Below are positions 48,710-57,892 of a DNA stretch of 64,000 nucleotides, piece after piece. Made by a program: the position numbers and the translations under genes. The notes under the pieces were generated by a model that was given only the letters and a program-made list of their open reading frames with translations, did not search any database and had not been told where the DNA came from. Every line of letters starts with the position of its first letter. Positions within the stretch are counted from its first letter, which is position 1. This DNA comes from Natrialbaceae archaeon AArc-T1-2 (GTDB taxonomy: Archaea > Halobacteriota > Halobacteria > Halobacteriales > Natrialbaceae). The DNA is taken from NCBI RefSeq assembly GCF_030273315.1, contig NZ_CP127174.1, positions 2,666,001 through 2,730,000 on the forward strand, written 5' to 3'.

Positions 48710-50599
48710 ATGGAATCCGAGTACCCCCCAATCGCGGACTACGGTGCTATCGGCAACGACAACCGCTGTGCCCTCGTGAGTCGCGAGGGCTCGATCGACT
48801 GGTGTCCGTTCCCCCACCTCGAGTCCCCCAGCGTCTTCAGCGCTATCCTCGACGCCGACGACGGGGGCCGCTTTGCCGTCTCCCCGGACGAGCCCTTCGA
48901 GGCGACTCAGACCTACGTCAACCGGACGAACGTCCTCGAGACGACCTTCGAGACCGACGTCGGGACGGCAACGGTGACGGACTTCATGCCGGTCACCGAC
49001 GGCGGCCCCCGGTACGAGGGGTTCCAGCGGTCGCTGTTTCGGACCCTCGAGTGTGAGTCCGGTTCGGTCGACCTCGAGGTCGTCCTCGAGCCGCGGTTCG
49101 ACTACGGGCGGAGCGAAACCGATCTGACGTTGCGTGACGCCGAAGTGGTCGCGAGTGGTAGCGGGGAGCCGCTTCACATCCACCTCCATGGCGTCGACGA
49201 CGCCCGGATCGACGGCGACCGGGCGAAAGCGACGGTCCCGCTCGAAGCCGGCGAGTCGGCCTGGTTGTGTCTGCAACACGGCCACTCGAATCACCTCTCT
49301 CCGGACGAACGCGAGGAGATCCTCGCCGAGACGATCGCCTACTGGCGGGACTGGCTCGGACGCTGTGAGGAGTCGGCGGGCGAACTGTTCGCGTTCGACG
49401 ACAAGTACGGCGACGTTCTCCGCCGGTCGGCGCTCGTACTCAAACTTCTCATCCACGACGGGACCGGCTCGATCCCGGCCGCGCCGACGACGTCGCTACC
49501 CGAGGAGATCGGCGGCGACCTCAACTGGGACTACCGGTACAACTGGATCCGCGACGCCAAGTTCACCGTCCAGGCGCTTTACAACGTCGGCCAGCGCGAG
49601 GAGGCCGAAGAGTACTTCGAGTGGTTCCGCCAGATCGGTCACGAAGAGCCCGCCGACATCCAGCCGATCTACGGCCTCCACGGCGAGACTGAACTCGAGG
49701 AGACGACGCTCGATCACCTCCCCGGCTATCGTGACTCCCAGCCGGTCCGGATCGGCAACGCGGCCGCCGACCAGGAGCAACTCGACATCTACGGAACGAT
49801 CGTCCAGGGGATCTACGAGACGATCCGCTACGAGAACGGTCTCTCCGACTACGACTGGGAGTCGATCCGGGCGCTTGCCGACTACGTCTGTGCAAACTGG
49901 GACGAACGCGACGCGGGCATCTGGGAGTTTCGCGACGTTCGTCACCACTTCGTCCACTCGAAGCTCCTGTGCTGGGTCGCACTCGACCGTGCGATCCAGG
50001 TCGGCGAGGAGTACGACCGCGATGGGCCGTTCGAGCGCTGGGCGGACGAACGCGAGGCGATCAGGGAGGCGATCCTCGAGCGCGGGTACGAGGAGTCGAT
50101 CGACAGCTTCGTCCAGCACTTCGAGACCGACGAGGCCCTGGACGCGACGGCGCTTTTGATCCCGCTGTATGACTTCCTGCCAGCCGACGACGACCGCGTA
50201 CAGGGAACGATCGACACCGTCCTCGAGGACCTGTCGACCGACGACGGGCTCGTCTATCGCTTCGCCAACAGCGACGCCCGACCGAAAGAGCCGGGTGCGT
50301 TTCTCCTCTGTTCGTTCTGGCTCGTCGACGCGCTTGTCCTCTCGGGACGTCTCGAGGAGGCCGAGTCGATCTTCGAAACCGTCCTCGAGCACGCCTCCCC
50401 GCTCGGGCTGCTCTCGGAGATGGTCCGGCCCGACGGGACCCTACTGGGCAACTACCCCCAGGCGTTCAGCCACATCGGGCTGCTCAACAGCGCGCTCTAT
50501 CTCGCGAGTGCGAGAGACGACGTCGAGGAGTTTCCCCCGGAGGAACTCGCCGAGGGAGCAAGCGCGCCGCTTTTCAGACGTCACGGCTCTGGTTCTTGA
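48710..50599 (+). CDS. Glycoside hydrolase family 15 protein (glucoamylase-like)
   Basis: A 629-aa GH15 enzyme, predicted to release glucose from alpha-1,4/1,6 glucans or trehalose. The N-terminal super-beta-sandwich (from YPPIADYGAIGNDNRCALVS, DWCPFPHLESPSVF, to about 230) is followed by an (alpha/alpha)6 barrel with GGDLNWDYRYNWIRDAKFTVQALY, the typical general-acid region of the family, and NAAADQEQLDIYGTIVQGIY. No signal peptide, so it probably acts in the cytoplasm. The 3' end overlaps the convergent HtrA gene by 19 bases. Starch or glycogen-type substrates are inferred. Confidence 0.9.
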   Translation: MESEYPPIADYGAIGNDNRCALVSREGSIDWCPFPHLESPSVFSAILDADDGGRFAVSPDEPFEATQTYVNRTNVLETTFETDVGTATVTDFMPVTDGGPRYEGFQRSLFRTLECESGSVDLEVVLEPRFDYGRSETDLTLRDAEVVASGSGEPLHIHLHGVDDARIDGDRAKATVPLEAGESAWLCLQHGHSNHLSPDEREEILAETIAYWRDWLGRCEESAGELFAFDDKYGDVLRRSALVLKLLIHDGTGSIPAAPTTSLPEEIGGDLNWDYRYNWIRDAKFTVQALYNVGQREEAEEYFEWFRQIGHEEPADIQPIYGLHGETELEETTLDHLPGYRDSQPVRIGNAAADQEQLDIYGTIVQGIYETIRYENGLSDYDWESIRALADYVCANWDERDAGIWEFRDVRHHFVHSKLLCWVALDRAIQVGEEYDRDGPFERWADEREAIREAILERGYEESIDSFVQHFETDEALDATALLIPLYDFLPADDDRVQGTIDTVLEDLSTDDGLVYRFANSDARPKEPGAFLLCSFWLVDALVLSGRLEEAESIFETVLEHASPLGLLSEMVRPDGTLLGNYPQAFSHIGLLNSALYLASARDDVEEFPPEELAEGASAPLFRRHGSGS

Positions 50600-51693
50600 C
50601 CGGGTCCGGGTCCGGGACCAGGTCCAGGTCCAGGGCCGGGTTCGACAGTCTCGGCATCGGGTCGTTCTCCAAGCGTCAACTCGACGACCTCGCGGTCGCC
50701 GTCGCGGACGACCTCGAGACCGATCGTCTCTCCGGGTTCCATCTCGAGGGCGAGATACGACGACAGCGCGTCCTGGTTGGGTATCTCCGTGCCGTCGATC
50801 GCGACGACGGCGTCGCCGCCGACGGGGACGGTCGTCCCCTCGACGGCCGTCGTCTCCGTCGCCGGTTCGAGGACGCCCTCCGCCGGCGAGTCCGGAACGA
50901 CGTCGACGATCAACACGCCGCCCGCCTCGTCGAGGTCGTTCGCCGTGGCGGCGAACGGACCGATCGGTGCGACGCTGACACCCATATAGGGGTGATCGTA
51001 CGTCCCATCCTCGAGCAACGCGGGGACGACGCGATCGGCGAGGCCGGCGGCGATCGCGAAGCCGATCGTCTGGCCCGCACCCGCGAAGACGACGCCGACG
51101 ATCTCGCCGTCGCGGTTCACCAGCGGACCGCCGCTGTTGCCGGGGTTTACCGGCGCGTCGGTCTGGACGGCAGCCGGGATGTCAAAGCCCGTCGGACTCG
51201 GCAACGTGCGGTCGACGCCGCTTACGATGCCACGCGAAACCGAGGCGTCGAGCCCGAGCGGGTTCCCGAGCGCGAGGACGTCCTCGCCGACGTCCGGCGG
51301 CTCCGCTGCAAACCGGAGCGAACCGGCATCGGCCGGGAGGTCTTCGACCTCGAGGACGGCGAGGTCGCTGTGAGCGTCGGTTCCGACGACCGCGGCGGTG
51401 CGCCAGGACTCGTCGTGAAACTGTAACTCGACCGTCGACGCGTCGCCGACGACGTGCTCGTTGGTGACGACGACGCCGTCTGCGGTGACGAATCCCGAAC
51501 CCAGCCCGCCCGGTCCCTCTTCGACGTCGGGAACGGTAACGAGCACGACGGCGTCGATCGTTTCCTGGTAGATCTCGGTGTACTCGTCGGCACTATCTTC
51601 GTCGGCGGACGCGACGCTCCCGAGCGTTCCCGCGGCGAGCACGCCACCGACCGTCCGTAACAGGCGTCTCCGAGACGTCTGGTCGGGCGTCAT
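50581..51693 (-). CDS. HtrA/DegP-like serine protease with PDZ domain and Gly-Pro tail
   Basis: A 370-aa exported S1C protease. Tat signal: TSRRRLLRTVGGVLAAGTLGSVASA (RR at 8-10, likely cleavage near ASA-DE). Catalytic triad H80 (TNEHVVG), D110 (AHSDLAVLEV), S187 (GNSGGP). A PDZ domain follows (about 250-345: GVLIVDVVPDSPAEGVL, VVAIDGTEIPNQDAL). It ends with six GP dipeptides (PGPGPGPGPGPG) and QEPEP. It degrades damaged proteins at the cell surface. ATG 51693 is preferred over upstream codons because it places the signal correctly. Overlaps the GH15 gene convergently. Confidence 0.92.
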   Translation of the reverse strand: MTPDQTSRRRLLRTVGGVLAAGTLGSVASADEDSADEYTEIYQETIDAVVLVTVPDVEEGPGGLGSGFVTADGVVVTNEHVVGDASTVELQFHDESWRTAAVVGTDAHSDLAVLEVEDLPADAGSLRFAAEPPDVGEDVLALGNPLGLDASVSRGIVSGVDRTLPSPTGFDIPAAVQTDAPVNPGNSGGPLVNRDGEIVGVVFAGAGQTIGFAIAAGLADRVVPALLEDGTYDHPYMGVSVAPIGPFAATANDLDEAGGVLIVDVVPDSPAEGVLEPATETTAVEGTTVPVGGDAVVAIDGTEIPNQDALSSYLALEMEPGETIGLEVVRDGDREVVELTLGERPDAETVEPGPGPGPGPGPGPGQEPEP

Positions 51694-51763
51694 GCCGGGT
51701 ACTCTCCCCGACGAACGGTATAAAACACACACCGGCAGCCGACGTGTGTTGTCCGTTCGCGAC

Positions 51764-52078
51764 TCAGCGCAGCCTGACGGCCGTCCCGTAGGCGATCACC
51801 TCGGAGCCGCCCTCGGTGACTTTCGAGGTTTCCAGGCGAACGTTGACGACGGCGTCTGCACCCATCGACTCCGCGTCGGCGGCCATCCGATCGATGGCCT
51901 CGTCGCGGGCTTTCGTGAGCAGCTCCGAGTAGGCTTTCAGCTCGCCGCCGGTGAGGTTTCGCAGGCTCTGGGTGATGTCCCGGCCGACGTTTCTCGCCTC
52001 GACGGTGTTTCCGCGTGCGATTCCGAGCGCCTCGACGACCTCGCGATCGGGAACCGTCTCCGTGGTGACGATCTGCAT
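51764..52078 (-). CDS. YbjQ/UPF0145-family protein
   Basis: A 104-aa protein of the YbjQ family (heavy-metal-binding domain-like, pentameric fold): MQIVTTETVPDREVVEALGI, GNTVEARNVGRDITQSLRNL, GGELKAYSELLTKARDEAID and ADAVVNVRLETSKV. Function is not known with certainty. ATG 52078 is the typical family start; the frame continues a few codons upstream. It reads in the same direction as the HtrA and dehydratase genes around it, but gaps of 63-70 bases make a common transcript uncertain. Confidence 0.9.
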   Translation of the reverse strand: MQIVTTETVPDREVVEALGIARGNTVEARNVGRDITQSLRNLTGGELKAYSELLTKARDEAIDRMAADAESMGADAVVNVRLETSKVTEGGSEVIAYGTAVRLR

Positions 52079-52141
52079 GAGCGGACGTACGCAACTGACC
52101 AATATAAAGCGCCTCGAGCAGTTTCACCGCCAGAAATACTC

Positions 52142-53371
52142 TTAGTCAAATAACTCCTCATCCTCGAGCATGTGCTCCTCGACGACGTCCAGATCGAGCG
52201 TCACGCCGAGTCCGGGCTCCTCCGGAATCTCGATGTAGCCGTCCTCGATCACGTCCTCTTCGACCAGATCTTCCCACCACCCCAGTTCGTAGGAGTGAAA
52301 CTCGACCGCCAGCGCGTTGGGGATCGCTGCACCGACGTGAGCGCTCGCGACCGTCGCGACGGGCGAGGAGACGTTGTGCATCGCGACGGGAACGTAGTAC
52401 ATGTCGGCCTTGTCGGCGATCTTCTGGGTCTCGCGCATCCCGCCCACTTTCGGCATATCTGGCGCGATGATGTCGACGGCCTGGTCCTCGAGCAGGCGAC
52501 GCTGGCCGTGCTTTCGATAGACGTTTTCGCCGGCGGTGATCGGCGTCGACGTCGACCGTGTCACCTCCCGCTGGACGTCGTGGTTCTCCGGGGGGACCGG
52601 GTCCTCGAGCCACCAGACGTCGTACTCCTCGAGGCGATTCGCGAGTCGTTTCGCGCTGCCGGCGCTGAACGACCAGTGACAGTCGAACGCGACCTCGGCT
52701 CTGGCACCGACGCGTTCGGTGACCGCCTCGACGATGCTCGCTTTGTGCTCGATCTCGACGGGCCGCAGGTGGCGGTTCGCCCGGTCGCGTTCGTGGCCAG
52801 AGGGGACGTCGAGGTCGAACTTCAAGGCGTCGTAGCCGAGCTCCTCGACGACGCGTTCGGCCTCGTCCGCGCAGGCGATCGGATCAGCCTCGTCCTCGGT
52901 GTGACAGTCACAGTAGACCCGCATCTCGTCGCGGTACTTTCCGCCCAAGAGCTGGTAGGCGGGCACCTCGAGTATCTTGCCCGCGAGGTCGTGTAAGGCG
53001 ATCTCGATGCCCGAGATGGCGGTGACGGTGACGCCGCCGATCGATCCCTCGCCGGACATCTTCTGGACCAGATGCTCGGTGAGGCGGTCGATGTCGAGCG
53101 GGTTCTCGCCCTCGAGAAATGGCCGCATCCGGTCGATCAGTTCCGGCGTGCCAGCCCCCCAGTAGGCCTCGCCGGTGCCGACGATTCCCGCGTCGGTGTA
53201 GACGCGAACCAGCGTCCACGGGAAATTTCCGTCGATCATCGTCGTCTGGACGTCGGTGATCTCGACGTCGCGGCCGCCACCGCGCTCGCGCGTAACGTTC
53301 ATCGTGCTCGCCGAGAGATCGCGCATCGTGTACTCGGCGTTCGGATCGCGTAGCTGCGAGTAATCGACCAT
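52142..53371 (-). CDS. Sugar-acid dehydratase, enolase superfamily (GnaD/XacD-like)
   Basis: A 409-aa mandelate-racemase/enolase-type dehydratase with the start MVDYSQLRDPNAEYTMRDLS shared by haloarchaeal gluconate and xylonate dehydratases. Visible motifs: LKFDLD (catalytic lysine region), AFDCHWSF and WLEDPVPPEN (metal aspartate and glutamate), MHNVSSP (catalytic histidine). It would dehydrate D-gluconate or a related acid to 2-keto-3-deoxygluconate in the semi-phosphorylated Entner-Doudoroff path; gluconate is the better guess but xylonate is possible. The frame upstream of ATG 53371 is Arg-rich and spurious (antisense to alaX). Confidence 0.88.
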   Translation of the reverse strand: MVDYSQLRDPNAEYTMRDLSASTMNVTRERGGGRDVEITDVQTTMIDGNFPWTLVRVYTDAGIVGTGEAYWGAGTPELIDRMRPFLEGENPLDIDRLTEHLVQKMSGEGSIGGVTVTAISGIEIALHDLAGKILEVPAYQLLGGKYRDEMRVYCDCHTEDEADPIACADEAERVVEELGYDALKFDLDVPSGHERDRANRHLRPVEIEHKASIVEAVTERVGARAEVAFDCHWSFSAGSAKRLANRLEEYDVWWLEDPVPPENHDVQREVTRSTSTPITAGENVYRKHGQRRLLEDQAVDIIAPDMPKVGGMRETQKIADKADMYYVPVAMHNVSSPVATVASAHVGAAIPNALAVEFHSYELGWWEDLVEEDVIEDGYIEIPEEPGLGVTLDLDVVEEHMLEDEELFD

Positions 53372-53412
53372 ACGCAGACGACGACTCGAGAGACCGTAAA
53401 ACTCTCCGGGCC

Positions 53413-54633
53413 CTACGCGAGCCAGTCGACGACTGCCTCGGACGTAGCGTCGAGTCCGCCGGCCTGTGCGAACCGATCCGACCCACCGCCACCACCACCG
53501 AACTCGTCGGTGAGGTCGTCGACGACGTCGGCGGCCGATCGCGAACCGGCCGAGCCGACGACCACGAACGGGGCGTCGCCGCTTCCGACGAGCGCCACGA
53601 CGTCTGCCAGCTCGCCGGCACGCTCTCGGGCCACGTCGCTCGCGTCGTCGGCGGAGACGTCCTCGAGTTCCTTGAGGAGCCACTCCTCACCGTCGCGATC
53701 GATCGGGTCAGCACTCGTCAGCTGCGTCTCGATGAGCTCCCGGCGGAGCTGTCCGACCTCCACGGCGAGAGCATCCCGTTCTTCGACCACGCGCTCGAGT
53801 TCGGCCGGGACGTCCTCGATCGCGGTCTCGAGTGCGGCCCTCGCGGCGAGTGTCGTGCGTTTCTCGGTCGCCGCACGCTCGATGGCTCGCGGGCCGACGG
53901 CGAACTCGACGCGAGCCAGCCCTTCGCCGGGGTTCGATCGGCCGAGAACGGAGACGGAACCGATCTCGCGAGTGTTTCGGACGTGGGTCCCCCCACAGGC
54001 CGCGACGTCCCAGGGCTCGCTCGAGGTAGCGTCGCCGTTGTCGTCCGGTCCGCCGACGGTGACGATCCGGAGCCGGCCGCCGGTGAACGCCTCCTCCTCG
54101 GTCGCGTCGTTGAACGCGATCTCCTCGCGCTCGCGCGCCTCTGCAAGTGGAATCTCTTCCCAGGAGACGGGACGAGACTCCCAGATCGCCCGGTTGATCA
54201 GCCGCTCGAGGTCGACCAGCGTTCCGTCGTCTACCTCGGTGTCGGTCTCGAGATCGACCCGGACTTTCCGCTCGCCGATGTCGAACCCGCCGTAGCCGAG
54301 GTCCTCGAGCAGCCGCCGACCCGCACCGTAGAGGACGTGACTGGCCGTATGCGCTCGCATACAGTACATTCGAAACGACCAGTCGACCGAACAGAGAACC
54401 TGTCTGCCCGTTCGAAACGACGGCTCCTCGGCGAGAACGTGGACGGGGTCGCCGTTTTCGACTCGAACGTCTTCGACCTCGACGCCGCCGATCGTGCCCC
54501 TGTCGGCGGGCTGGCCGCCGCTTTCTGCGTAGAAGTACGTCTCCTCGAGCCAGACCTCTCGGCCGTCGACGGCCCTGACGTCCGTCTGGAATCGCGTCGT
54601 ATACGGCTCTGCAGCCGCCCGTTGGCCACTCAT
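53413..54633 (-). CDS. Alanyl-tRNA editing protein AlaX (long form, DHHA1)
   Basis: A 406-aa stand-alone editing protein that hydrolyses mischarged Ser-/Gly-tRNA-Ala. The AlaX/ThrRS-SAD domain (1-240) has FYAESGGQPADRG, the zinc residues HTASH (about 93-97) and CGGTHVRNTREIGSV (about 207-221). A DHHA1 domain follows (about 260-406) with EFGGGGGGSDRFAQAGG, the typical glycine-rich end. That makes it the long AlaX form with the AlaRS C-terminal domain. The adjacent MBF1 gene lies 52 bases upstream in the same direction, so the two may be co-transcribed. Confidence 0.92.
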   Translation of the reverse strand: MSGQRAAAEPYTTRFQTDVRAVDGREVWLEETYFYAESGGQPADRGTIGGVEVEDVRVENGDPVHVLAEEPSFRTGRQVLCSVDWSFRMYCMRAHTASHVLYGAGRRLLEDLGYGGFDIGERKVRVDLETDTEVDDGTLVDLERLINRAIWESRPVSWEEIPLAEAREREEIAFNDATEEEAFTGGRLRIVTVGGPDDNGDATSSEPWDVAACGGTHVRNTREIGSVSVLGRSNPGEGLARVEFAVGPRAIERAATEKRTTLAARAALETAIEDVPAELERVVEERDALAVEVGQLRRELIETQLTSADPIDRDGEEWLLKELEDVSADDASDVARERAGELADVVALVGSGDAPFVVVGSAGSRSAADVVDDLTDEFGGGGGGSDRFAQAGGLDATSEAVVDWLA

Positions 54634-54685
54634 CGGTCCTACTCCGACGCCCTCGGATAAAAGTCTCCCCGGTCTCGGCTCGCGA

Positions 54686-55216
54686 TTACTCCGCGAGTTC
54701 GACGTCGAGGTAGTCCTCGAGCGCGTCGATCAATCCGCCGCCGACGCCAGCCTGGGTCGCACGACCCTGTTCGATCGCCAGCAGGTCGGCCTCGCGGACG
54801 TCCAGCTCTTCGGCCAGCTCTCCGCGCTGGAGGCCGGCCTCCTGTCGGGCCTCGACCAGTCGGTCGCCGTAGTCCGCGACGAGATAGGGCAGCGGATCGT
54901 CGTCGTAGCTCGTCCCCTCTCGTTCCCAGTGTTCGGAGTCGCCGTCCCAGACCGGGTTCGCCTTGGCGACGTTCTGTGCCGCACGTTTCTTGCGGTCCGC
55001 CTCCTCGTCCGTCCTCGAGCTTCCCGACGCGTTCGAACCGCTCGAGGCGCTCGATCCGCGAGTGTCACTCGAGTCGTCGTGTGGTGTACAGTCGGGACAG
55101 ACCTCGAGCGTCGCGCCGGCGATCGTCGCCGTCCGCAGCGAGTCGCTCTCGGCGCCACAGAGCTCACAGGCCGTCCCGCCGCCACCCGACGACGAGCCCG
55201 TCGAGTACTTGGCCAT
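54686..55216 (-). CDS. Multiprotein bridging factor 1 (aMBF1)
   Basis: A 176-aa transcription/translation cofactor. The N-terminal zinc ribbon (CELCG at about 17-21 and CPDC at 39-42) is followed by a serine/glycine linker and a C-terminal XRE-type helix-turn-helix (YGDRLVEARQEAGLQRGELA, EELDVREADLLAIEQG). This is the archaeal MBF1 organisation; archaeal MBF1 binds the small ribosomal subunit. Start at MAKYSTG (55216) rather than five codons upstream fits homologues. It probably shares a transcript with alaX. Confidence 0.9.
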   Translation of the reverse strand: MAKYSTGSSSGGGGTACELCGAESDSLRTATIAGATLEVCPDCTPHDDSSDTRGSSASSGSNASGSSRTDEEADRKKRAAQNVAKANPVWDGDSEHWEREGTSYDDDPLPYLVADYGDRLVEARQEAGLQRGELAEELDVREADLLAIEQGRATQAGVGGGLIDALEDYLDVELAE

Positions 55217-55304
55217 GCCACCGTTTGGCACCAGTCACATTTGAATACACCGCTCGAGGTCGAACGGTGTGATTCCCGGGCAAGGTCAGCGACAAAGGAA
55301 AGGG

Positions 55305-55313
55305 CTTTTATAA
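55305..55313 (+). promoter_or_regulatory. TATA box of tRNA-Leu
   Basis: CTTTTATAA about 40-47 nt before the tRNA 5' end, in a GC-poor stretch, implying a short 5' leader removed by RNase P. Confidence 0.6.
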
Positions 55314-55351
55314 CCACACTGGATACGATTGAGTGCGGACAAAGAACGCGA

Positions 55352-55436
<85 letters not shown>

Positions 55437-55666
55437 TCGCACCGGCGCGGCTTCGGTCGCGTCACTCGATGCAGGTGATGACGCCCCCACGAAGGGACAT
55501 CACCCACGCACAACTTACTGCCGACATCACGTTCGACAGCGGCAGCGCCGTTTCGTTGAGTCGGAGTCTGGATTGTGACCGTGGCACACGACGGTTTAGA
55601 GAATCGTACCTGAAACCCGCGTTTCCGGACAGTAACGGCTTTCCCCGGCCAGTCCAACTGCCACAC

Positions 55667-56230
55667 ATGGAGTACGTCGACCGAGATCGCGTGCCGTTGT
55701 TGACGGGTATGTTGACCATCGTCTCGCTCGCACTCGTGTTCGCCGCGGCCGGCGGTGTGGTTCCACAAGACGCCGTTCCGGCCCCGCCGGAGTGGGTACT
55801 TGAGGCGATTCCCCATCTCAACGCCGTCATCAGCCTGGCTGCGATCGGGACGATCGGGCTGGGCTGGCGGGCGATCCGTCGCGGTGACGTGCGCCGCCAC
55901 CAACTCGCGATGGGTGTCTCTCTCCTGCTGTTCGTGGCGTTTCTGTTCTTCTATCTCTACCGGCTGGTCGTCGTCGGCGGCGCGGCGACGTTCCCCGGCC
56001 CCGACCCCGTCTACCAGTTCGTCTACCTTCCCGTTCTCGGGATTCACATGCTGCTTGCGATCGTCTGTATCCCGCTTCTGTACTACGTCCTGTTGCTCGC
56101 CCTGTCGCGTCCGATCTCGGAACTCAGGGAGACAAGCCACGCCACTGTCGGCCGAGTCGCTGCATCGCTGTGGATCGTCTCGTTCGCACTCGGCGTGGTC
56201 GTCTACGTGATGTTGTACTGGCTGTACTGA
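55667..56230 (+). CDS. DUF420 family membrane protein
   Basis: A 187-aa protein with five transmembrane helices and conserved histidines typical of the DUF420/YozB family: PHLNAVISLAAIGTIGLGW, RRHQLAMGVSLLLFVAFLF, FFYLYRLVVVGGAATFPG, YLPVLGIHMLLAIVCIPLL. The family is often found near heme-copper oxidase genes, although none is nearby here. ATG 55667 starts the conserved part; sequence upstream between the tRNA and this ATG (about 230 bases) holds no gene. It is convergent with purF (34-base gap). Confidence 0.86.
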   Translation: MEYVDRDRVPLLTGMLTIVSLALVFAAAGGVVPQDAVPAPPEWVLEAIPHLNAVISLAAIGTIGLGWRAIRRGDVRRHQLAMGVSLLLFVAFLFFYLYRLVVVGGAATFPGPDPVYQFVYLPVLGIHMLLAIVCIPLLYYVLLLALSRPISELRETSHATVGRVAASLWIVSFALGVVVYVMLYWLY

Positions 56231-56264
56231 TCCGTTTCGATCCCTTCGAGAGCGGATCGGATCG

Positions 56265-57773
56265 TCAATCGTCGGCTCGCATTGGCTGGCTGTCGATTTC
56301 GGGGCGATCGACGTCGCGATCGGTCACCTCACCCTCGACGTCGTAGGGGTACTCGCCCGTGACACAGCCCAGACAGAGGTCGTCCCGGTCGGATGCCAGG
56401 GCCTCGGCGACGGCGTCGGTCGAGAGGTACGCGAGGCTGTCTGCCTCGATCGTCTCGCGGATCTCCTCGACGGACTTGTCGGCGGCGATCAGTTCGTCGC
56501 GGGTTGCCATGTCGATACCCATGTAACAGGGGGCGACGATCGGCGGCGCGCCGATTCGCATGTGGACCTCCTCGGCACCGCAGTCTCGAAGGAGCTCGAC
56601 GAGTTGGGTCGAGGTCGTCCCACGGACGATGGAGTCGTCGATCAGCGTGACGGTCTTGCCCGCGACCGTCGATTTGATCGGGTTGAGCTTCAGCCGGACC
56701 GCCCGTTCGCGTTCGTCCTGGGTCGGCATGATGAACGTCCGTCCGACGTAGCGGTTTTTCATCATCCCTTCGGCGAACTCGACGCCGTCGTCACGTTCCG
56801 GACGGGGCTCGCCGTCGGCGGTCGTCTCGGCCGCTGCCTCGGCGTAGCCCGACGCGAACGCCCGTCCGGAGTCCGGCACGGGCATCACGACATCGGTCTC
56901 GACGCCGCTTTCGTCCCAGAGCTTGCGTCCGAGTTCCCGCCGGGCCTCGTAGACGAGCTGGCCGTCGATCACCGAGTCCGGACGGGCGAAGTAGACGTGT
57001 TCGAAGAAACAGTGGGCGGTGTGTTCGCGTTCGAACAGCTGGTAGGAGTCGAACCCGGTGCCGTCGTCGTGTAAGACGACGAGTTCGCCCGGGCGAACGT
57101 CACGGACGAGCTCACCGTCTAGCGTATCGATCGCGGCCGACTCGGAGGCGATCACGTAGCCGTCCTCGAGTTCGCCGATACACAGCGGGCGATTGCCCTG
57201 TGGGTCCCGGACCCCGAGGATGGTGTCGTCGTGAGAGATCGTAAGCGAGTACGAGCCGTGGATCCGTCCCATCGTCCGCTTGACGGCGCGGACGAGGTCC
57301 TCCTCGAGCAGGTTTCGCGCGAGGTCGTGGGCGATGACCTCGGTGTCGCCGTCGCTGGTGAAGGCGTGGCCCTTTCCAGCGAGTTTATCGCGGAGCTCGT
57401 CGGCGTTGACGAGGTTACCGTTGTGGGAAAGGCCGAGCGAGCCGCTCTTGAACGAGACCGAAAACGGCTGGGCACAGGAGGTATCCAGACTGCCAGCTGT
57501 GGGGTAGCGAACGTGACCGATACCCGCCGAGCCGGCCAGGCTCTCGAGGTCGCCCTCGTCGAAGGCGTCCCCGACCAGTCCCATCTCGACGTGGCTGTGT
57601 TGCTGAAAACCGTCGTGGGTGATGATCCCTGCCGACTCCTGGCCGCGGTGCTGGAGTGCATACAGCGCGTAGTACAACGGTCGTGCCGCGTCCCGACCGG
57701 ACAACGAGACGCCGACGACGCCGCATTTTTCGGTCATCCCGGTCCGCTGGGGGCTTTCCCGCCCGTGGGTCAT
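56265..57773 (-). CDS. purF: Amidophosphoribosyltransferase
   Basis: PurF catalyses the first step of purine synthesis, turning PRPP and glutamine into phosphoribosylamine. The 502-aa protein has the N-terminal glutaminase domain with the nucleophile cysteine in TEKCGVVGVS (C17), then the PRPP-binding phosphoribosyltransferase motif VTLIDDSIVRGTTSTQL (about 375-391), and cysteines near the end (DDLCLGCVTGEYP) consistent with the Fe-S-containing B. subtilis-type enzyme. A TATA-like box at 57796-57805 supports ATG 57773; the ATG at 57737 just before the cysteine is the alternative and would leave a four-residue propeptide. Confidence 0.94.
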   Translation of the reverse strand: MTHGRESPQRTGMTEKCGVVGVSLSGRDAARPLYYALYALQHRGQESAGIITHDGFQQHSHVEMGLVGDAFDEGDLESLAGSAGIGHVRYPTAGSLDTSCAQPFSVSFKSGSLGLSHNGNLVNADELRDKLAGKGHAFTSDGDTEVIAHDLARNLLEEDLVRAVKRTMGRIHGSYSLTISHDDTILGVRDPQGNRPLCIGELEDGYVIASESAAIDTLDGELVRDVRPGELVVLHDDGTGFDSYQLFEREHTAHCFFEHVYFARPDSVIDGQLVYEARRELGRKLWDESGVETDVVMPVPDSGRAFASGYAEAAAETTADGEPRPERDDGVEFAEGMMKNRYVGRTFIMPTQDERERAVRLKLNPIKSTVAGKTVTLIDDSIVRGTTSTQLVELLRDCGAEEVHMRIGAPPIVAPCYMGIDMATRDELIAADKSVEEIRETIEADSLAYLSTDAVAEALASDRDDLCLGCVTGEYPYDVEGEVTDRDVDRPEIDSQPMRADD

Positions 57774-57795
57774 GTGACTTCGTGGGGGGCGGACG

Positions 57796-57805
57796 GATAA
57801 AAATC
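57796..57805 (-). promoter_or_regulatory. TATA-like box of purF
   Basis: Minus-strand GATTTTTATC, about 23-32 nt upstream of ATG 57773; leaderless start there is favoured over the internal ATG at 57737. Confidence 0.55.
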
Positions 57806-57892
57806 TCTTCGTTTGTGCGTCACTCCGGATTCGGGAGGCGGTGAAATACTCACGTTCGTGAACATCGACGCCTCGCTCCCGACAACCGTCGG

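Noticed and set aside
53372-53683. Upstream extension of the dehydratase frame
   Set aside because: Arg-rich and antisense-like inside alaX; homologues start at MVDYSQLRDP (53371).
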